Shown: positions 19,326 to 27,665 of the stretch, one piece after another
Layout of the letters: each line of letters begins with the position of its first letter
How positions within the stretch are numbered: the first letter of the stretch is position 1
From: QHXM01 sp032160705
GTDB lineage: Bacteria > Acidobacteriota > Blastocatellia > Pyrinomonadales > Pyrinomonadaceae
Direction: 5' to 3'
DNA length: 64,000 nt
Assembly: GCA_032160705.1 (NCBI GenBank)
Contig: JAVHVE010000073.1
Span: forward strand, 1-64,000
Position numbers and translations under genes: made by a program
The notes under the pieces: model-generated
Database searches by the model: none
Seen by the model: only the letters and a program-made list of their open reading frames with translations
What the model was told of the DNA's origin: nothing

Positions 19326-20074
19326 TACCTGTATCCTCCGGGCGGCGTGCCGTAACCCGGTGGAGGCGGAGGCGTACTCGTGTGGTAGCCCTTACGCTTC
19401 TCAAATATCGCCACGCCGATCAGTCCGCCGACGATTGAAAAGCCCAGGATCGTCACAGCTCCCGCCAGCCCGGACAATACGAAAAATGCTCCGGCGCTGA
19501 TTTTATTAGGCTGCTGGTTGGCGATCATTTGAACGTAGCCACCATGCATGGCGTAGGCAATGGGTGTATCAAGAGCAAGGTAGATGAGCGCGCCGATTGC
19601 TCCGGCAATCACCCCAAGGACTGCGCCCTCACCGCTCCTGACAGGATTCGGTGAACGCTTGATGTATAACTGCGCCGCCACAGCGCCACCGACAGCAGCC
19701 CACACAATGCAGAAGAAACTGAAGATTATAAAAGCGTCCGGCGGGAGAAAGCCCGCGAGCAAACAGAGAATTCCTGTTACTACACCGCCGATCAGCCCTG
19801 GAACGAATTTACCGGGCTTTACTCCCGTCTGTTGTCCCATCTGCTGATAGCCGTCGGCAGGAGGAGGAGAAGTCGGACGAGGAGATGCCTGCCACCCTGT
19901 CTGCGGCGGAGTTGGCCTTCCGGCAGAAGGCGGAGTTGTCGGAATGCTGCCGGGCGGGACAATCATCGTCGCCTGCGGGTCGTAAGATTTGTCTGCGACG
20001 AGAGGCGTCCCATCATTCGTGCAATAGGTCTGAGAATCATCCAGCGTCAGGCCGCATGTCGGACAGCGTTTCAT
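19325..20074 (-). CDS. Zinc-ribbon membrane protein of unknown function
   Basis: A 249-residue protein. An N-terminal zinc ribbon (CPTCGL and CTNDGTPL) is followed by a proline-rich linker (about residues 38-85), four or so hydrophobic helices (GLIGGVVTGILCLLAG, FIIFSFFCIVWAAVGG, GVIAGAIGALIYLA, LSGLAGAVTILGFSIVG), and a Pro/Gly-rich tail. Proteins of this layout are common in Acidobacteriota genomes and share their ribbon with the kinases at 46664 and 49261. No enzymatic motif is seen. Confidence 0.75.
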   Translation of the reverse strand: MKRCPTCGLTLDDSQTYCTNDGTPLVADKSYDPQATMIVPPGSIPTTPPSAGRPTPPQTGWQASPRPTSPPPADGYQQMGQQTGVKPGKFVPGLIGGVVTGILCLLAGFLPPDAFIIFSFFCIVWAAVGGAVAAQLYIKRSPNPVRSGEGAVLGVIAGAIGALIYLALDTPIAYAMHGGYVQMIANQQPNKISAGAFFVLSGLAGAVTILGFSIVGGLIGVAIFEKRKGYHTSTPPPPPGYGTPPGGYR

Positions 20075-20237
20075 TTGAAGTCTCCAGAAAGTTCATCTTC
20101 GGAAGCGTTTATATTTTCAGAAATTTCATTCGCCGCGCGCATGGCTTGCGCTCTATCGTTCGAGCGGATTGTACTATGGCGATGCAAAGTACAATAGAGT
20201 TGTGGAGATTGACAAGAGCAAGAGAGTTTCTTTTATT

Positions 20238-20960
20238 TCAACTCGCCTGTTCTTTGAGTCTTGCCCTCCAGCGGCGGAACGTCAGCGCCCAGGACATCAG
20301 CATGTAATAGATCGGAAAAGCAAGAGAGAGCAGAATCAGGAATCTTGAGTCATCGGACACGCGCGCCAGGATCAACAGCAGCAACGCGACCCACACGGCA
20401 GCCAGCAGATTCGTCAAACGGCTGAACGGTGCGCGTTGCGATGGGTAGAGGTAGCGCCAGGGGATAAACGTCAGCAACGAAAGCGTGATGATGAGAGCAA
20501 GCGAAACCCACGCTGGCGGACGAAGCAGGTAGAGATAGAAAGCCACGATGTTCCAGTAGGAAGGAAAGCCCAGGAAAAATCCGTCGTCCGTTTTGGCGTT
20601 GACCTGCGAAAACCCGTAGGCGCTGGCCAGCAATGGAAGCAGCAGCCACCAGGCTTGTCCCCCTGTAAGAATACTGGCGCGCCAGATAAGCAGCAGGGGA
20701 AGCGACGTGTAGGTTTGAAAATCAACAAGGTCGTCGAGCCTGCGGCCATCAAAGCCGGGGGCAAACTCCTTGACACGTGCGCGACGGGCGAGCCATCCAT
20801 CAGTCGAGTCAATCAGCGTTGCCAGAATCATCAGCGCCAGCGCCGCGCGCAGCGCCCCTTCGCCGCCGCGCACGATGAGGACGGCGATGCCTGCGGCTGC
20901 CACCAGCCCCAGAGCTGTGTACAGGTGAACGCCCCATGCGAGAATCATTCTGAACTTCAT
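20238..20960 (-). CDS. CDP-alcohol phosphatidyltransferase, phosphatidylcholine-synthase-like
   Basis: A 240-residue integral membrane enzyme with a CDP-alcohol transferase signature: an aspartate-rich stretch DSTDGWLARRARVKEF then GRRLDDLVD, which binds the CDP-diacylglycerol and metal. The neighbouring words (DGRRLDDLVDFQTY, an N-terminal HLYTALG) resemble bacterial phosphatidylcholine synthase (Pcs) more than PgsA. About eight hydrophobic helices are visible. It would join CDP-diacylglycerol to choline or another alcohol. The family is firm, the acceptor uncertain. Confidence 0.78.
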   Translation of the reverse strand: MKFRMILAWGVHLYTALGLVAAAGIAVLIVRGGEGALRAALALMILATLIDSTDGWLARRARVKEFAPGFDGRRLDDLVDFQTYTSLPLLLIWRASILTGGQAWWLLLPLLASAYGFSQVNAKTDDGFFLGFPSYWNIVAFYLYLLRPPAWVSLALIITLSLLTFIPWRYLYPSQRAPFSRLTNLLAAVWVALLLLILARVSDDSRFLILLSLAFPIYYMLMSWALTFRRWRARLKEQAS

Positions 20961-21336
20961 GCCACCTCATGATAGGAATTAGAGCGAGCAGTCTATCCTG
21001 ACAGATAGACAAGCTATCTCATCAGATAGAAATTTGTTGCCTCAATGAGCAAGCCCTACCGAACAAAAGCAGTCGCAGATAAAAAGTTAAGTTTAGGTAT
21101 GTAAGTAGCTTCCGCCAACCGACGGGCATGCCTGCTTTCATCTTCTCTCTTCTGGCACGCCGTTCGCTCTCTGTTGAAATGTCCAGCGGTTCTCCTGGAT
21201 TCGCAGCACAGGTCAGGCAAGCAGCAAAGTTGGTGGTGAGCGATTGATTCTTGAAATCAATTCCACCGAAAACATTAACACGGCCAATCGGTCAGGTACG
21301 AGCGGTCGCCCAACACAAGGTACAAAGAGGAGTCAG
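20961..21336. other. Intergenic region between divergent genes
   Basis: This 376-base gap separates the phosphatidyltransferase and the small secreted protein gene. Around 20990-21030 are alternating TATC and GATA words (TATCctgacaGATA, TATCtcatcaGATA) spaced about 20 bases apart, suggestive of an operator. No open frame with coding character was found. Confidence 0.35.
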
Positions 21337-21792
21337 ATGATGAAAAATAAACTTTATGGCACGTTCGCAATGTTGAGCATCATGGTTATGTTAGCGGTCG
21401 TCTCCGTTCAAGCGCAATCGAGGGGAAAACTCGAAGTCAATATCCCGTTCGAGTTTCAAATTGGCAGCCAGACGCTTCCGGCTGGCTCGTACAGCGTCAA
21501 GCGCCTGACGCAGAATTCCATCCTCGTCCAGGGCGAGGACGGCAAAGGGAGCGCGATTGCTCAAACGACCGGAACGATTCAGGCTAAGACAAACGAGACA
21601 GCCGCGCGTGAGAAACTGGTCTTCCACAAGTACGGCAGCCAGTATTTTCTCTCGCAGGTCTGGATGGTCAGAGGCAGCGACGGTCGCGCGTTGAATCAAA
21701 CGGATGCCGAGCGTCAGGCGGCCAAAGAACAGAATCTCGCCAGGAGCGGCGCGAAGCCTCGAAATGTAGAGGTCGCTGCCAGAGTGCGGTGA
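21337..21792 (+). CDS. Small secreted beta-rich protein conserved in Acidobacteriota
   Basis: A 151-residue protein with a signal peptide (YGTFAMLSIMVMLAVVSVQAQ) followed by a beta-rich segment with the recurring phrase VNIPFEFQIGSQTLPAGSYSV. Short proteins with this phrase are numerous in Acidobacteriota; their role is unknown. GAGGAG precedes the ATG at 21337. A clean terminator follows the gene. Confidence 0.75.
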   Translation: MMKNKLYGTFAMLSIMVMLAVVSVQAQSRGKLEVNIPFEFQIGSQTLPAGSYSVKRLTQNSILVQGEDGKGSAIAQTTGTIQAKTNETAAREKLVFHKYGSQYFLSQVWMVRGSDGRALNQTDAERQAAKEQNLARSGAKPRNVEVAARVR

Positions 21793-21873
21793 ACCTGTAG
21801 CCTCCCGCGAAGCCCGGCGTTCATCAAACCCACGACCCTTACCGAACATAAAGGTCGAGCCGGGCAAAACGGC

Positions 21874-21917
21874 AAAATCGGCAACCTTGAGATTTCAGGG
21901 TTGCCGGTTTTGCTTTT
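21874..21917 (+). terminator. Rho-independent terminator
   Basis: A 13-bp stem with one G-T pair: AAAATCGGCAACC (21874-21886) pairs with GGGTTGCCGGTTTT, ending in GCTTTT. The loop is about 11 bases. It ends the transcript of the small secreted protein gene. Confidence 0.85.
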
Positions 21918-22015
21918 CAGCCTTCCTCCTGCGTGGTTCAGCAATCAACAGTTTTTGGTTATAGTGTCATCAACAATCAACACCCTGTTCATTCAATCAA
22001 AAGGGGAGAAAGTGT

Positions 22016-23050
22016 ATGGGCGTGCAACTCAAGAAGCTCAGCGAACAAGCAATAGTGATTACGGGCGCTTCGAGCGGCATCGGTTTGGTGACAGCCAGAA
22101 TGGCTGCGCGGCAAGGCGCAAGGCTCGTGCTCGCTGCGCGCAGCGAAGATGCGCTTCGCCAACTTTCGGGTGAGATTAAAGCGGAAGGCGGCGAGGCAGT
22201 TTACGTCGTCGCAGATGTCGGGCAGGAAAGTGATGTCCGGCGCGTAGCTTCCGCTGCTGTGCAAACTTTCGGTGGCTTCGACACCTGGGTCAATAACGCA
22301 GGCGTCTCGATTTACGGGCGTGTGCTGGACGTTTCAATGGAAGATCATCGCCAGCTTTTTGAAACGAACTACTGGGGGCTGGTTCATGGCTCGCGCATCG
22401 CCGCCGAGCACCTGCGCGCTCGCGGCGGAGCAATCATCAACGTCGGAAGCTCTCTGTCTGATCGCGCCATCCCGCTTCAGGGAACTTATTGCGCCTCGAA
22501 GCACGCGGTCAAAGGTTACACGGACGCGCTCAGAATGGAACTGGAAGAAGAAGGCGCGCCCATCTCCGTCACGCTCATCAAGCCGAGCGCGATTGACACG
22601 CCTTACAAAGACCACGCGAAAAATTATCTGGCGGTCGAGCCGCAGAATCCTCCGCCGGTTTATGCGCCGGAAACTGTGGCCGAAGCTATTCTCTACAGCG
22701 CAGAGCATCCTGAGCGTGATGTTTTCGTCGGCATCGGCGGTAAGGCCATTTCTGTCGGCGGTAAGTATGCACCGCGATTGACGGACAAAGTGATGGAAGC
22801 GGCGCTCTTCCAAGTACAGCAAACCGAAACGCCTTCGCCCGAAGATAGAAGGGACGGGCTCTTTGATGCCTCTGAGGATTTAAGGGAGCGCGGCGGCTAC
22901 GACGGCCACGTTGCGGAAAGCAGCCTGTATACGAAAGCAACGCTCCACCCATTTGTCACGGGCGCGCTCCTTTTGGGATCAGGTCTTGCGCTCGCCGCCC
23001 TGTGGCGCACGAGTAATGGCAGGAGCAGTCAAGCGCGGGCTGCGGAATAG
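22016..23050 (+). CDS. Short-chain dehydrogenase/reductase with C-terminal hydrophobic segment
   Basis: A 344-residue classical SDR enzyme. It has the nucleotide-binding TGASSGIG (about residues 17-24), NNAG, the catalytic serine in NVGSS, and YCASK with the catalytic tyrosine and lysine. A C-terminal extension of about 90 residues ends in a hydrophobic segment (GALLLGSGLALAAL), possibly a membrane anchor. AGGGGAGA lies ahead of the ATG. It opens a compact cluster with LigD-like genes. Substrate unknown. Confidence 0.85.
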   Translation: MGVQLKKLSEQAIVITGASSGIGLVTARMAARQGARLVLAARSEDALRQLSGEIKAEGGEAVYVVADVGQESDVRRVASAAVQTFGGFDTWVNNAGVSIYGRVLDVSMEDHRQLFETNYWGLVHGSRIAAEHLRARGGAIINVGSSLSDRAIPLQGTYCASKHAVKGYTDALRMELEEEGAPISVTLIKPSAIDTPYKDHAKNYLAVEPQNPPPVYAPETVAEAILYSAEHPERDVFVGIGGKAISVGGKYAPRLTDKVMEAALFQVQQTETPSPEDRRDGLFDASEDLRERGGYDGHVAESSLYTKATLHPFVTGALLLGSGLALAALWRTSNGRSSQARAAE

Positions 23051-23058
23051 GATGAGTT

Positions 23059-23562
23059 GTGGTGAAAAGGGAAGCAAGGTTCGTCGTGCAGGAGCATCAT
23101 GCTAGCCACCTGCACTGGGATTTCCGTTTGGAGATGGGCGGCACGTTGAAAAGCTGGGCTGTCCCGAAAGGCCCTTCGCTTGATCCGAGCGCGAAGAGGC
23201 TGGCCGTAGAGGTCGAAGACCACGCCGTCTCGTACCTGACCTTTACAGGAGAAATTAGTGAAGGTCACTACGGCGCAGGTCAGGTTTATCGCTGGGACAT
23301 CGGGACGTTTGAAGTGACCGAAGGGACTGCGCTCGAAAGCTGGCGCAGAGGCTCGCTGCGATTTCGCTTGCACGGCGAGAGGTTGAAAGGTGAATGGCGG
23401 ATGTTCAAAATGAAAGGCCGCGCAGAGAAAGGAAAACCGCTCTGGCTGTTGCAGAAAATTAAAGATGAGTTCGCCGTTACAGGCCACACGGCAGAGATGG
23501 CCGGAGAAAACGTGAGAAAGAAAAACGTGAGAAAGAAAAAGAGTCCCGTCAGGGACGATTGA
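23059..23562 (+). CDS. Stand-alone LigD 3'-phosphoesterase domain protein
   Basis: A 167-residue protein made only of the LigD phosphoesterase domain that trims 3'-phosphate and 3'-ribonucleotide ends before joining. Active-site words are HHASHLHWDFRLEMGG (His, His, Asp, Arg) and the conserved EGHYGAGQV. It begins with GTG nine bases after the SDR stop, so the two are probably co-transcribed. The last six residues and the stop codon are encoded by the start of a 200-bp inverted repeat element. Confidence 0.87.
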   Translation: MVKREARFVVQEHHASHLHWDFRLEMGGTLKSWAVPKGPSLDPSAKRLAVEVEDHAVSYLTFTGEISEGHYGAGQVYRWDIGTFEVTEGTALESWRRGSLRFRLHGERLKGEWRMFKMKGRAEKGKPLWLLQKIKDEFAVTGHTAEMAGENVRKKNVRKKKSPVRDD

Positions 23563-23740
23563 TAATAGCCCAGCGATTTATCGCTGGGAATAAAAGCCAA
23601 GATAAACATTGAGTCCCGGAGGGGCGACTGAATAGAAGCGAGCCTCTCTTCAGTCGTCCCTCCGGGACTCTAGATTTATTTCCGGCTTGATTCCCTGAAG
23701 TGCTGGGCTATTTTCAGTCGCCCCTAACGGGGCTTAAAAC
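23541..23740. repeat. 200-bp inverted-duplication repeat element
   Basis: Two arms of about 95 bases are inverted copies with the centre near 23640. Each contains a GTCCC-GGGAC-type word, an AATAGCCCAGC word, and a GAGTCCCGGAGGG word followed by CGACTGAA. The inner hairpin (GAGTCCCGGAGGG pairing with CCCTCCGGGACTC) is strongest. Its outer edge overlaps the 3' end of the preceding gene. Confidence 0.8.
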
Positions 23741-23900
23741 ATTTGACCGAACGGCATTATCTTTGCTGATTAAATCGTTAGGATTCTTTGTGTCCGAAAA
23801 GTGAGTTATTAGCGAACGTTTCGCGTATGTCCGGGGATTAAGATGTTAGAAACCCGAACGCTGGAGCAAGCAATCATTCAATAGCCTTGGACAATAAAGA
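23563..23900. other. Intergenic region before ligD, mostly repeat
   Basis: A 338-base gap. The first 178 bases belong to the 200-bp inverted repeat. The remaining 160 bases (23741-23900) hold the presumed promoter of the ligD-like gene, though no consensus pair was convincing. Confidence 0.4.
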
Positions 23901-25496
23901 ATGGGTCTTGAAACTTACCACAAAAAGAGAGATTTTCGTCGAACGCCAGAGCCGCGAGGGAAAATCTCGAAAACGCATCGGCACCGTTTCGTAGTGCAGG
24001 AGCACCACGCTTCGATGCTGCACTTCGATTTCCGTTTGGAGATGGGCGGTGTCCTCAAGTCCTGGTCGGTTCGGAAAGGCCCGTCTCTCGACCCAAAAGA
24101 AAAACGGCTTGCCGTCACGACGGAAGACCATCCGGTTGAGTATCTAAAATTCGAGGGGCACATCCCCAAAGGCAACTACGGCGCAGGCCAACACATGATC
24201 TGGGATGAGGGCAAGTATGAGTTGGTGGCGGGCGATGATGAACTCAAGCAGCTCGAAGCAGGGAGATTGAAATTCCGTCTTCATGGAAAAAAGCTGCAAG
24301 GCGAATTTAATCTCGTCAGGCTCGGAGGCAGAGATAATCAGTGGCTGCTCATCAAGAGCAAGGACGAGTTTGCTCAACCGGGCTGGAAACTCGATCTGCT
24401 CGTCAAAGATGAGAAATGGGAGACCGGGGCTCGAAGACAGCCGGATAAAGAATCTCAGATAGCTGCGAAAGGCGGCGTTAGGAAAATCCAGGCGCGGAAA
24501 AGTTCGGCAGATAAAGCGATTCCTGCCAGCAGGGCTTTCAAGTCTAAAGAGCTAAGCGGCGAGATGGCGGTCAAAGTCGGAAGCCGCGTCGTCTCGCTCA
24601 CGAATCTCGATAAAGTTTACTGGCCTGACGAGGGATATACGAAAGGCGATCTCGTCAAATACTACTTCGAGGTGGCGAAATACATTCTGCCTTACCTGAA
24701 AGATCGCCCGCTGATTATGAAGCGTTACCCGAACGGTATCACGGGCAGCTTCTTTCACCAGCATGACGTGAACGAAGCGCCCGATTACGTTCGCACTGTG
24801 ACGCTCCACGTTGAAGAGGGGCACGAGGTTGATTACATCGTCGGCGACGATACAGCGACTCTGCTTTACATGGCTAATCTGGGCGCGATTGAGCGACACC
24901 CCTGGCATTCGCGCGTGCGAAATATTGATCGCCCGGACTGGTTCGTCTTTGACCTTGATCCGCAGGGTGTGGAATGGAGCGAGATTTGTGATGTGGCCTT
25001 AAGCTGCAAGGAGATTCTGGATGGCCTCGGGCTTGATTCTTATGCCAAGACATCCGGCTCACGCGGCATCCACGTTTATGTGCCGATCAAGCCCGCTTAT
25101 TCTTACAAGCAGATCGCAGACTTTGCCGAACGCGTCGCCATGTTGATCGAGCATGAGAATAAGACGGTCGCCACGCTTGAGCGTTCATTGAAGAAGCGTA
25201 AAAAGGCGCGCATCTATCTTGACCACATGCAGAACGCGCGGGGTAAATCTGTCGTCGCGCCCTACTCTGTGCGTCCGAAAGCGGGCGCAACGGTTTCCGC
25301 CCCGCTTGAATGGGATGAAGTCAAACGCAAGCGGGTGACGATTGCAGATTTCACAATCAAGACAATGATGGAGCGCCTGAAACGGCAGGGTGATCTTTTC
25401 AAGCCGGTGCTCAGCAACAGGCAGAGTCTTGAGAAAGCAATAAGAAAGTTGGATGGCTTGACCGGCAAGCCGAAGGCAAAACGCGTCGGAGCGTGA
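23901..25496 (+). CDS. ligD: LigD-type end-joining protein: phosphoesterase plus polymerase, no ligase domain
   Basis: A 531-residue protein with a phosphoesterase domain (about 25-155; HHASMLHFDFRLEMGG, KGNYGAGQH) and an archaeo-eukaryotic-primase-like polymerase domain (about 215-510; VYWPDEGYTKGDLVKYY, WFVFDLDPQ with the metal-binding DxD, TSGSRGIHVYVPI). It fills and processes broken ends in bacterial non-homologous end joining. The ATP-dependent ligase domain of full LigD is absent, and no Ku gene is in the window, so a separate ligase is needed. The first domain is paralogous to the upstream stand-alone protein. Confidence 0.9.
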   Translation: MGLETYHKKRDFRRTPEPRGKISKTHRHRFVVQEHHASMLHFDFRLEMGGVLKSWSVRKGPSLDPKEKRLAVTTEDHPVEYLKFEGHIPKGNYGAGQHMIWDEGKYELVAGDDELKQLEAGRLKFRLHGKKLQGEFNLVRLGGRDNQWLLIKSKDEFAQPGWKLDLLVKDEKWETGARRQPDKESQIAAKGGVRKIQARKSSADKAIPASRAFKSKELSGEMAVKVGSRVVSLTNLDKVYWPDEGYTKGDLVKYYFEVAKYILPYLKDRPLIMKRYPNGITGSFFHQHDVNEAPDYVRTVTLHVEEGHEVDYIVGDDTATLLYMANLGAIERHPWHSRVRNIDRPDWFVFDLDPQGVEWSEICDVALSCKEILDGLGLDSYAKTSGSRGIHVYVPIKPAYSYKQIADFAERVAMLIEHENKTVATLERSLKKRKKARIYLDHMQNARGKSVVAPYSVRPKAGATVSAPLEWDEVKRKRVTIADFTIKTMMERLKRQGDLFKPVLSNRQSLEKAIRKLDGLTGKPKAKRVGA

Positions 25497-25546
25497 AGCT
25501 CTGAGCGCAACACTTAACGAACGAACCATCTGGAGGGGATAATTCA

Positions 25547-25750
25547 ATGGCAGGGAAAACTGGAGCAGCAAAAAAGCGTGAATTGATAGACACGGGCAGT
25601 GACAAGCGTTACGTGCGTCGAGACGAAAAGGGGCGCTTCGATGAGGTTGACGACCAGAGTCGCTCGCTCTCGCAGGATGTGAAGCGGAAAGCCAAGACGA
25701 AAGTTCCGGCGGGACAGGGCGACAAGGGCGATCAGAAGCGTAGTAAATAA
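25547..25750 (+). CDS. Small conserved charged protein
   Basis: A 67-residue, highly charged, probably disordered protein with the phrases KRELIDTGSDKRYVRRDEKGRF and RSLSQDVKRKAKTKV. Short proteins with similar wording occur in many soil bacteria, function unknown. GGAGGGG precedes the ATG. It lies in a stress-type cluster, 50 bases after ligD. Confidence 0.7.
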   Translation: MAGKTGAAKKRELIDTGSDKRYVRRDEKGRFDEVDDQSRSLSQDVKRKAKTKVPAGQGDKGDQKRSK

Positions 25751-25780
25751 CTCCCGGTTTGAAATTGAAGGAGAGTGATT

Positions 25781-26302
25781 ATGAACGCAGCAGCGAAGCA
25801 AAAAGAGAAGAGCGCGAGTTCGGAGCGACGGCCTAAAGTCTCTCGGAAAGATCAGATCATCGCGCTCTACCTGTCAGGGATGAACGAGATTGAAGACCTC
25901 GCCATCATTACCGGCGCGCGTCCGAGCTACGTTGGGGCGGTGCTTCAAGAGGCCGGGCTGGCCAAAGGCTATTTCGACCTCTACACCTCGACGGCTCATC
26001 CGATGAACGTCTATTCCAAGTTCTTTGCCAACAAGCTCGGCTTCAAGGATGAGGAAACGGCGCACGAGAGTATTGAGTTGATTGATTTGCTCTACCGGCA
26101 GTTCGACTATGCGCAGGATCGCGCCGGGCAGCATCATGCGCTCTCCATGGCGCTGGTGATGTTCGACCGCGCGCGTTGGACGGGCAAAGGGCGAGAGGCA
26201 GCCATCTTCCGGCAATGGCTATTAACGCAACTCAACGAAGCAGACCTCGTTGATAAAGATGCGACGGCTCAGGATGAGACGCAGGAGCCAGACGATGAAT
26301 AG
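25781..26302 (+). CDS. Hypothetical protein with helix-turn-helix-like N-terminal region
   Basis: A 173-residue acidic-tailed protein. Residues about 20-60 (SRKDQIIALYLSGMNEIEDL, then ITGARPSYVGAVLQEAG) resemble a helix-turn-helix. The middle is helical, and the C-terminus is acidic (QDETQEPDDE). GGAG is eight bases before the ATG. No family was recognised; a DNA-binding or regulatory role in the stress cluster is inference. Confidence 0.6.
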   Translation: MNAAAKQKEKSASSERRPKVSRKDQIIALYLSGMNEIEDLAIITGARPSYVGAVLQEAGLAKGYFDLYTSTAHPMNVYSKFFANKLGFKDEETAHESIELIDLLYRQFDYAQDRAGQHHALSMALVMFDRARWTGKGREAAIFRQWLLTQLNEADLVDKDATAQDETQEPDDE

Positions 26303-26313
26303 GGTGCTGACTG

Positions 26314-27300
26314 ATGGCAAATTCCACAAAGAGTAAGACCGGGGCAAAGAAGTCGAAACGGGAATCGGACAAGGGCGCTAGTAAACGGAAGGCTGCTCAA
26401 GGCAGGGCGGGAAGTAGCAGCAAAGAAGTTGGAACGCAGAAGCAGCCGAAATCTCCGATGCCGCCGCAGCATCAGCAGAAGCCGGGGCTGGAGTCGAAGA
26501 TTGCTCCGAGACCGGAATACGAAGCGCCTCTCTACCAGGGTTCAGGCAAGCTCAAAGGCAAAGTCGCTCTGATTACGGGCGGCGATTCCGGCATCGGGCG
26601 CGCCGTCGCCGTGCTCTACGCGCGCGAGGGCGCGGACGTAGGAATTGTTTATCTCCCGGAAGAGCAATCGGATGCCGAAGAGACACGCCGAGCCGTCGAA
26701 GCCGAGGGCAAAAGTGCGTTGCTCATTCCGGGAGATGTCAAAGAATCTGATTTCTGTCGTCAAGCGGTCGCGCGAACAGTTAAGAAGTACGGCAAGCTGG
26801 ACGTGCTGGTCAACAATGCGGCTTTCCAGCAACACCAGAAGTCATTGAAAGATGTTTCGGAAGAACAGTGGGACAGAACTTTCAGGACGAACATCTACGG
26901 CTATTTCTACATGGCGAAAGCCGCGCTCGCTCACCTGAAGAAAGGCAGCTCAATCGTCAACACCGGCTCGATCACTGGGCTCGAAGGCAGCAAGGAGTTG
27001 CTCGACTACGCTGCCACCAAAGGGGCGATTCACGCTTTCACCAAATCCCTTGCTCAGAATCTGGTAGAGAAGGGAATTCGCGTCAACTGCGTTGCGCCCG
27101 GCCCGGTCTGGACGCCGCTCAACCCTTCAGACAAGCCAGCCAAAGAGGTTGCAAAGTTCGGTGCGGACACGCCGATGAAACGTCCCGCTCAGCCAGAGGA
27201 GATCGCGCCAGCTTTCGTCTATTTCGCATCTGAAGCCGATTCCAGCTACGTGACGGGCGAGGTGCTCACGCTGCTTGGCGGCGAGACGACCGCCGGATAA
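26314..27300 (+). CDS. SDR-family oxidoreductase, general-stress/glucose-dehydrogenase type
   Basis: A 328-residue enzyme. A lysine-rich, disordered N-terminus (about residues 1-50) precedes the SDR core: TGGDSGIG nucleotide loop, NNAA, NTGSI with the catalytic serine, and YAATKGA with tyrosine and lysine. The wording (GKVALITGGDSGIGRAVAVL, FGADTPMKRPAQPEE) is that of YhdG/YghA-like general-stress dehydrogenases. It starts 11 bases after the upstream stop, so the genes form an operon. Confidence 0.85.
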   Translation: MANSTKSKTGAKKSKRESDKGASKRKAAQGRAGSSSKEVGTQKQPKSPMPPQHQQKPGLESKIAPRPEYEAPLYQGSGKLKGKVALITGGDSGIGRAVAVLYAREGADVGIVYLPEEQSDAEETRRAVEAEGKSALLIPGDVKESDFCRQAVARTVKKYGKLDVLVNNAAFQQHQKSLKDVSEEQWDRTFRTNIYGYFYMAKAALAHLKKGSSIVNTGSITGLEGSKELLDYAATKGAIHAFTKSLAQNLVEKGIRVNCVAPGPVWTPLNPSDKPAKEVAKFGADTPMKRPAQPEEIAPAFVYFASEADSSYVTGEVLTLLGGETTAG

Positions 27301-27330
27301 GACTTGTATTCAAGTGAGGAGACCGAAGTG

Positions 27331-27558
27331 ATGCCGAATAAGAATCGCAACAAGCTGAATCAACCGCCAACCGGAGAAGGCAAAAAGCAGAGTCCCTTTT
27401 CGGGCGAGGAAAATAAACTGAGCAAACGTTCGGAGGTCGCACAGGCGCAGCGCAATCACCCTGAAGAGAATTTCGGAACGGCTGCCGAAGAAGAAGCTCT
27501 GACACCGAGCGGCGAGCAGCGAAAGGACAATGCTCAACGGCAGAAGGCTGGGCGATAA
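27331..27558 (+). CDS. Small hydrophilic stress-type protein
   Basis: A 75-residue charged protein (NKNRNKLNQPPTGEGKKQSP, HPEENFGTAAEEEALTPSG) with no hydrophobic core. It lies 30 bases after the SDR gene and probably ends the operon. GAGGAG lies upstream of the ATG. Function unknown. Confidence 0.6.
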   Translation: MPNKNRNKLNQPPTGEGKKQSPFSGEENKLSKRSEVAQAQRNHPEENFGTAAEEEALTPSGEQRKDNAQRQKAGR

Positions 27559-27665
27559 AAGCAAGGCGGAGAATGAAGGTCAGTGTGCTGAGTGAGAGTG
27601 CGGATAATCTGGCTGCCTCCTTCGCCGAACGAGTCGTCAATCGTAATTGTTGATGTCCCGACTCT

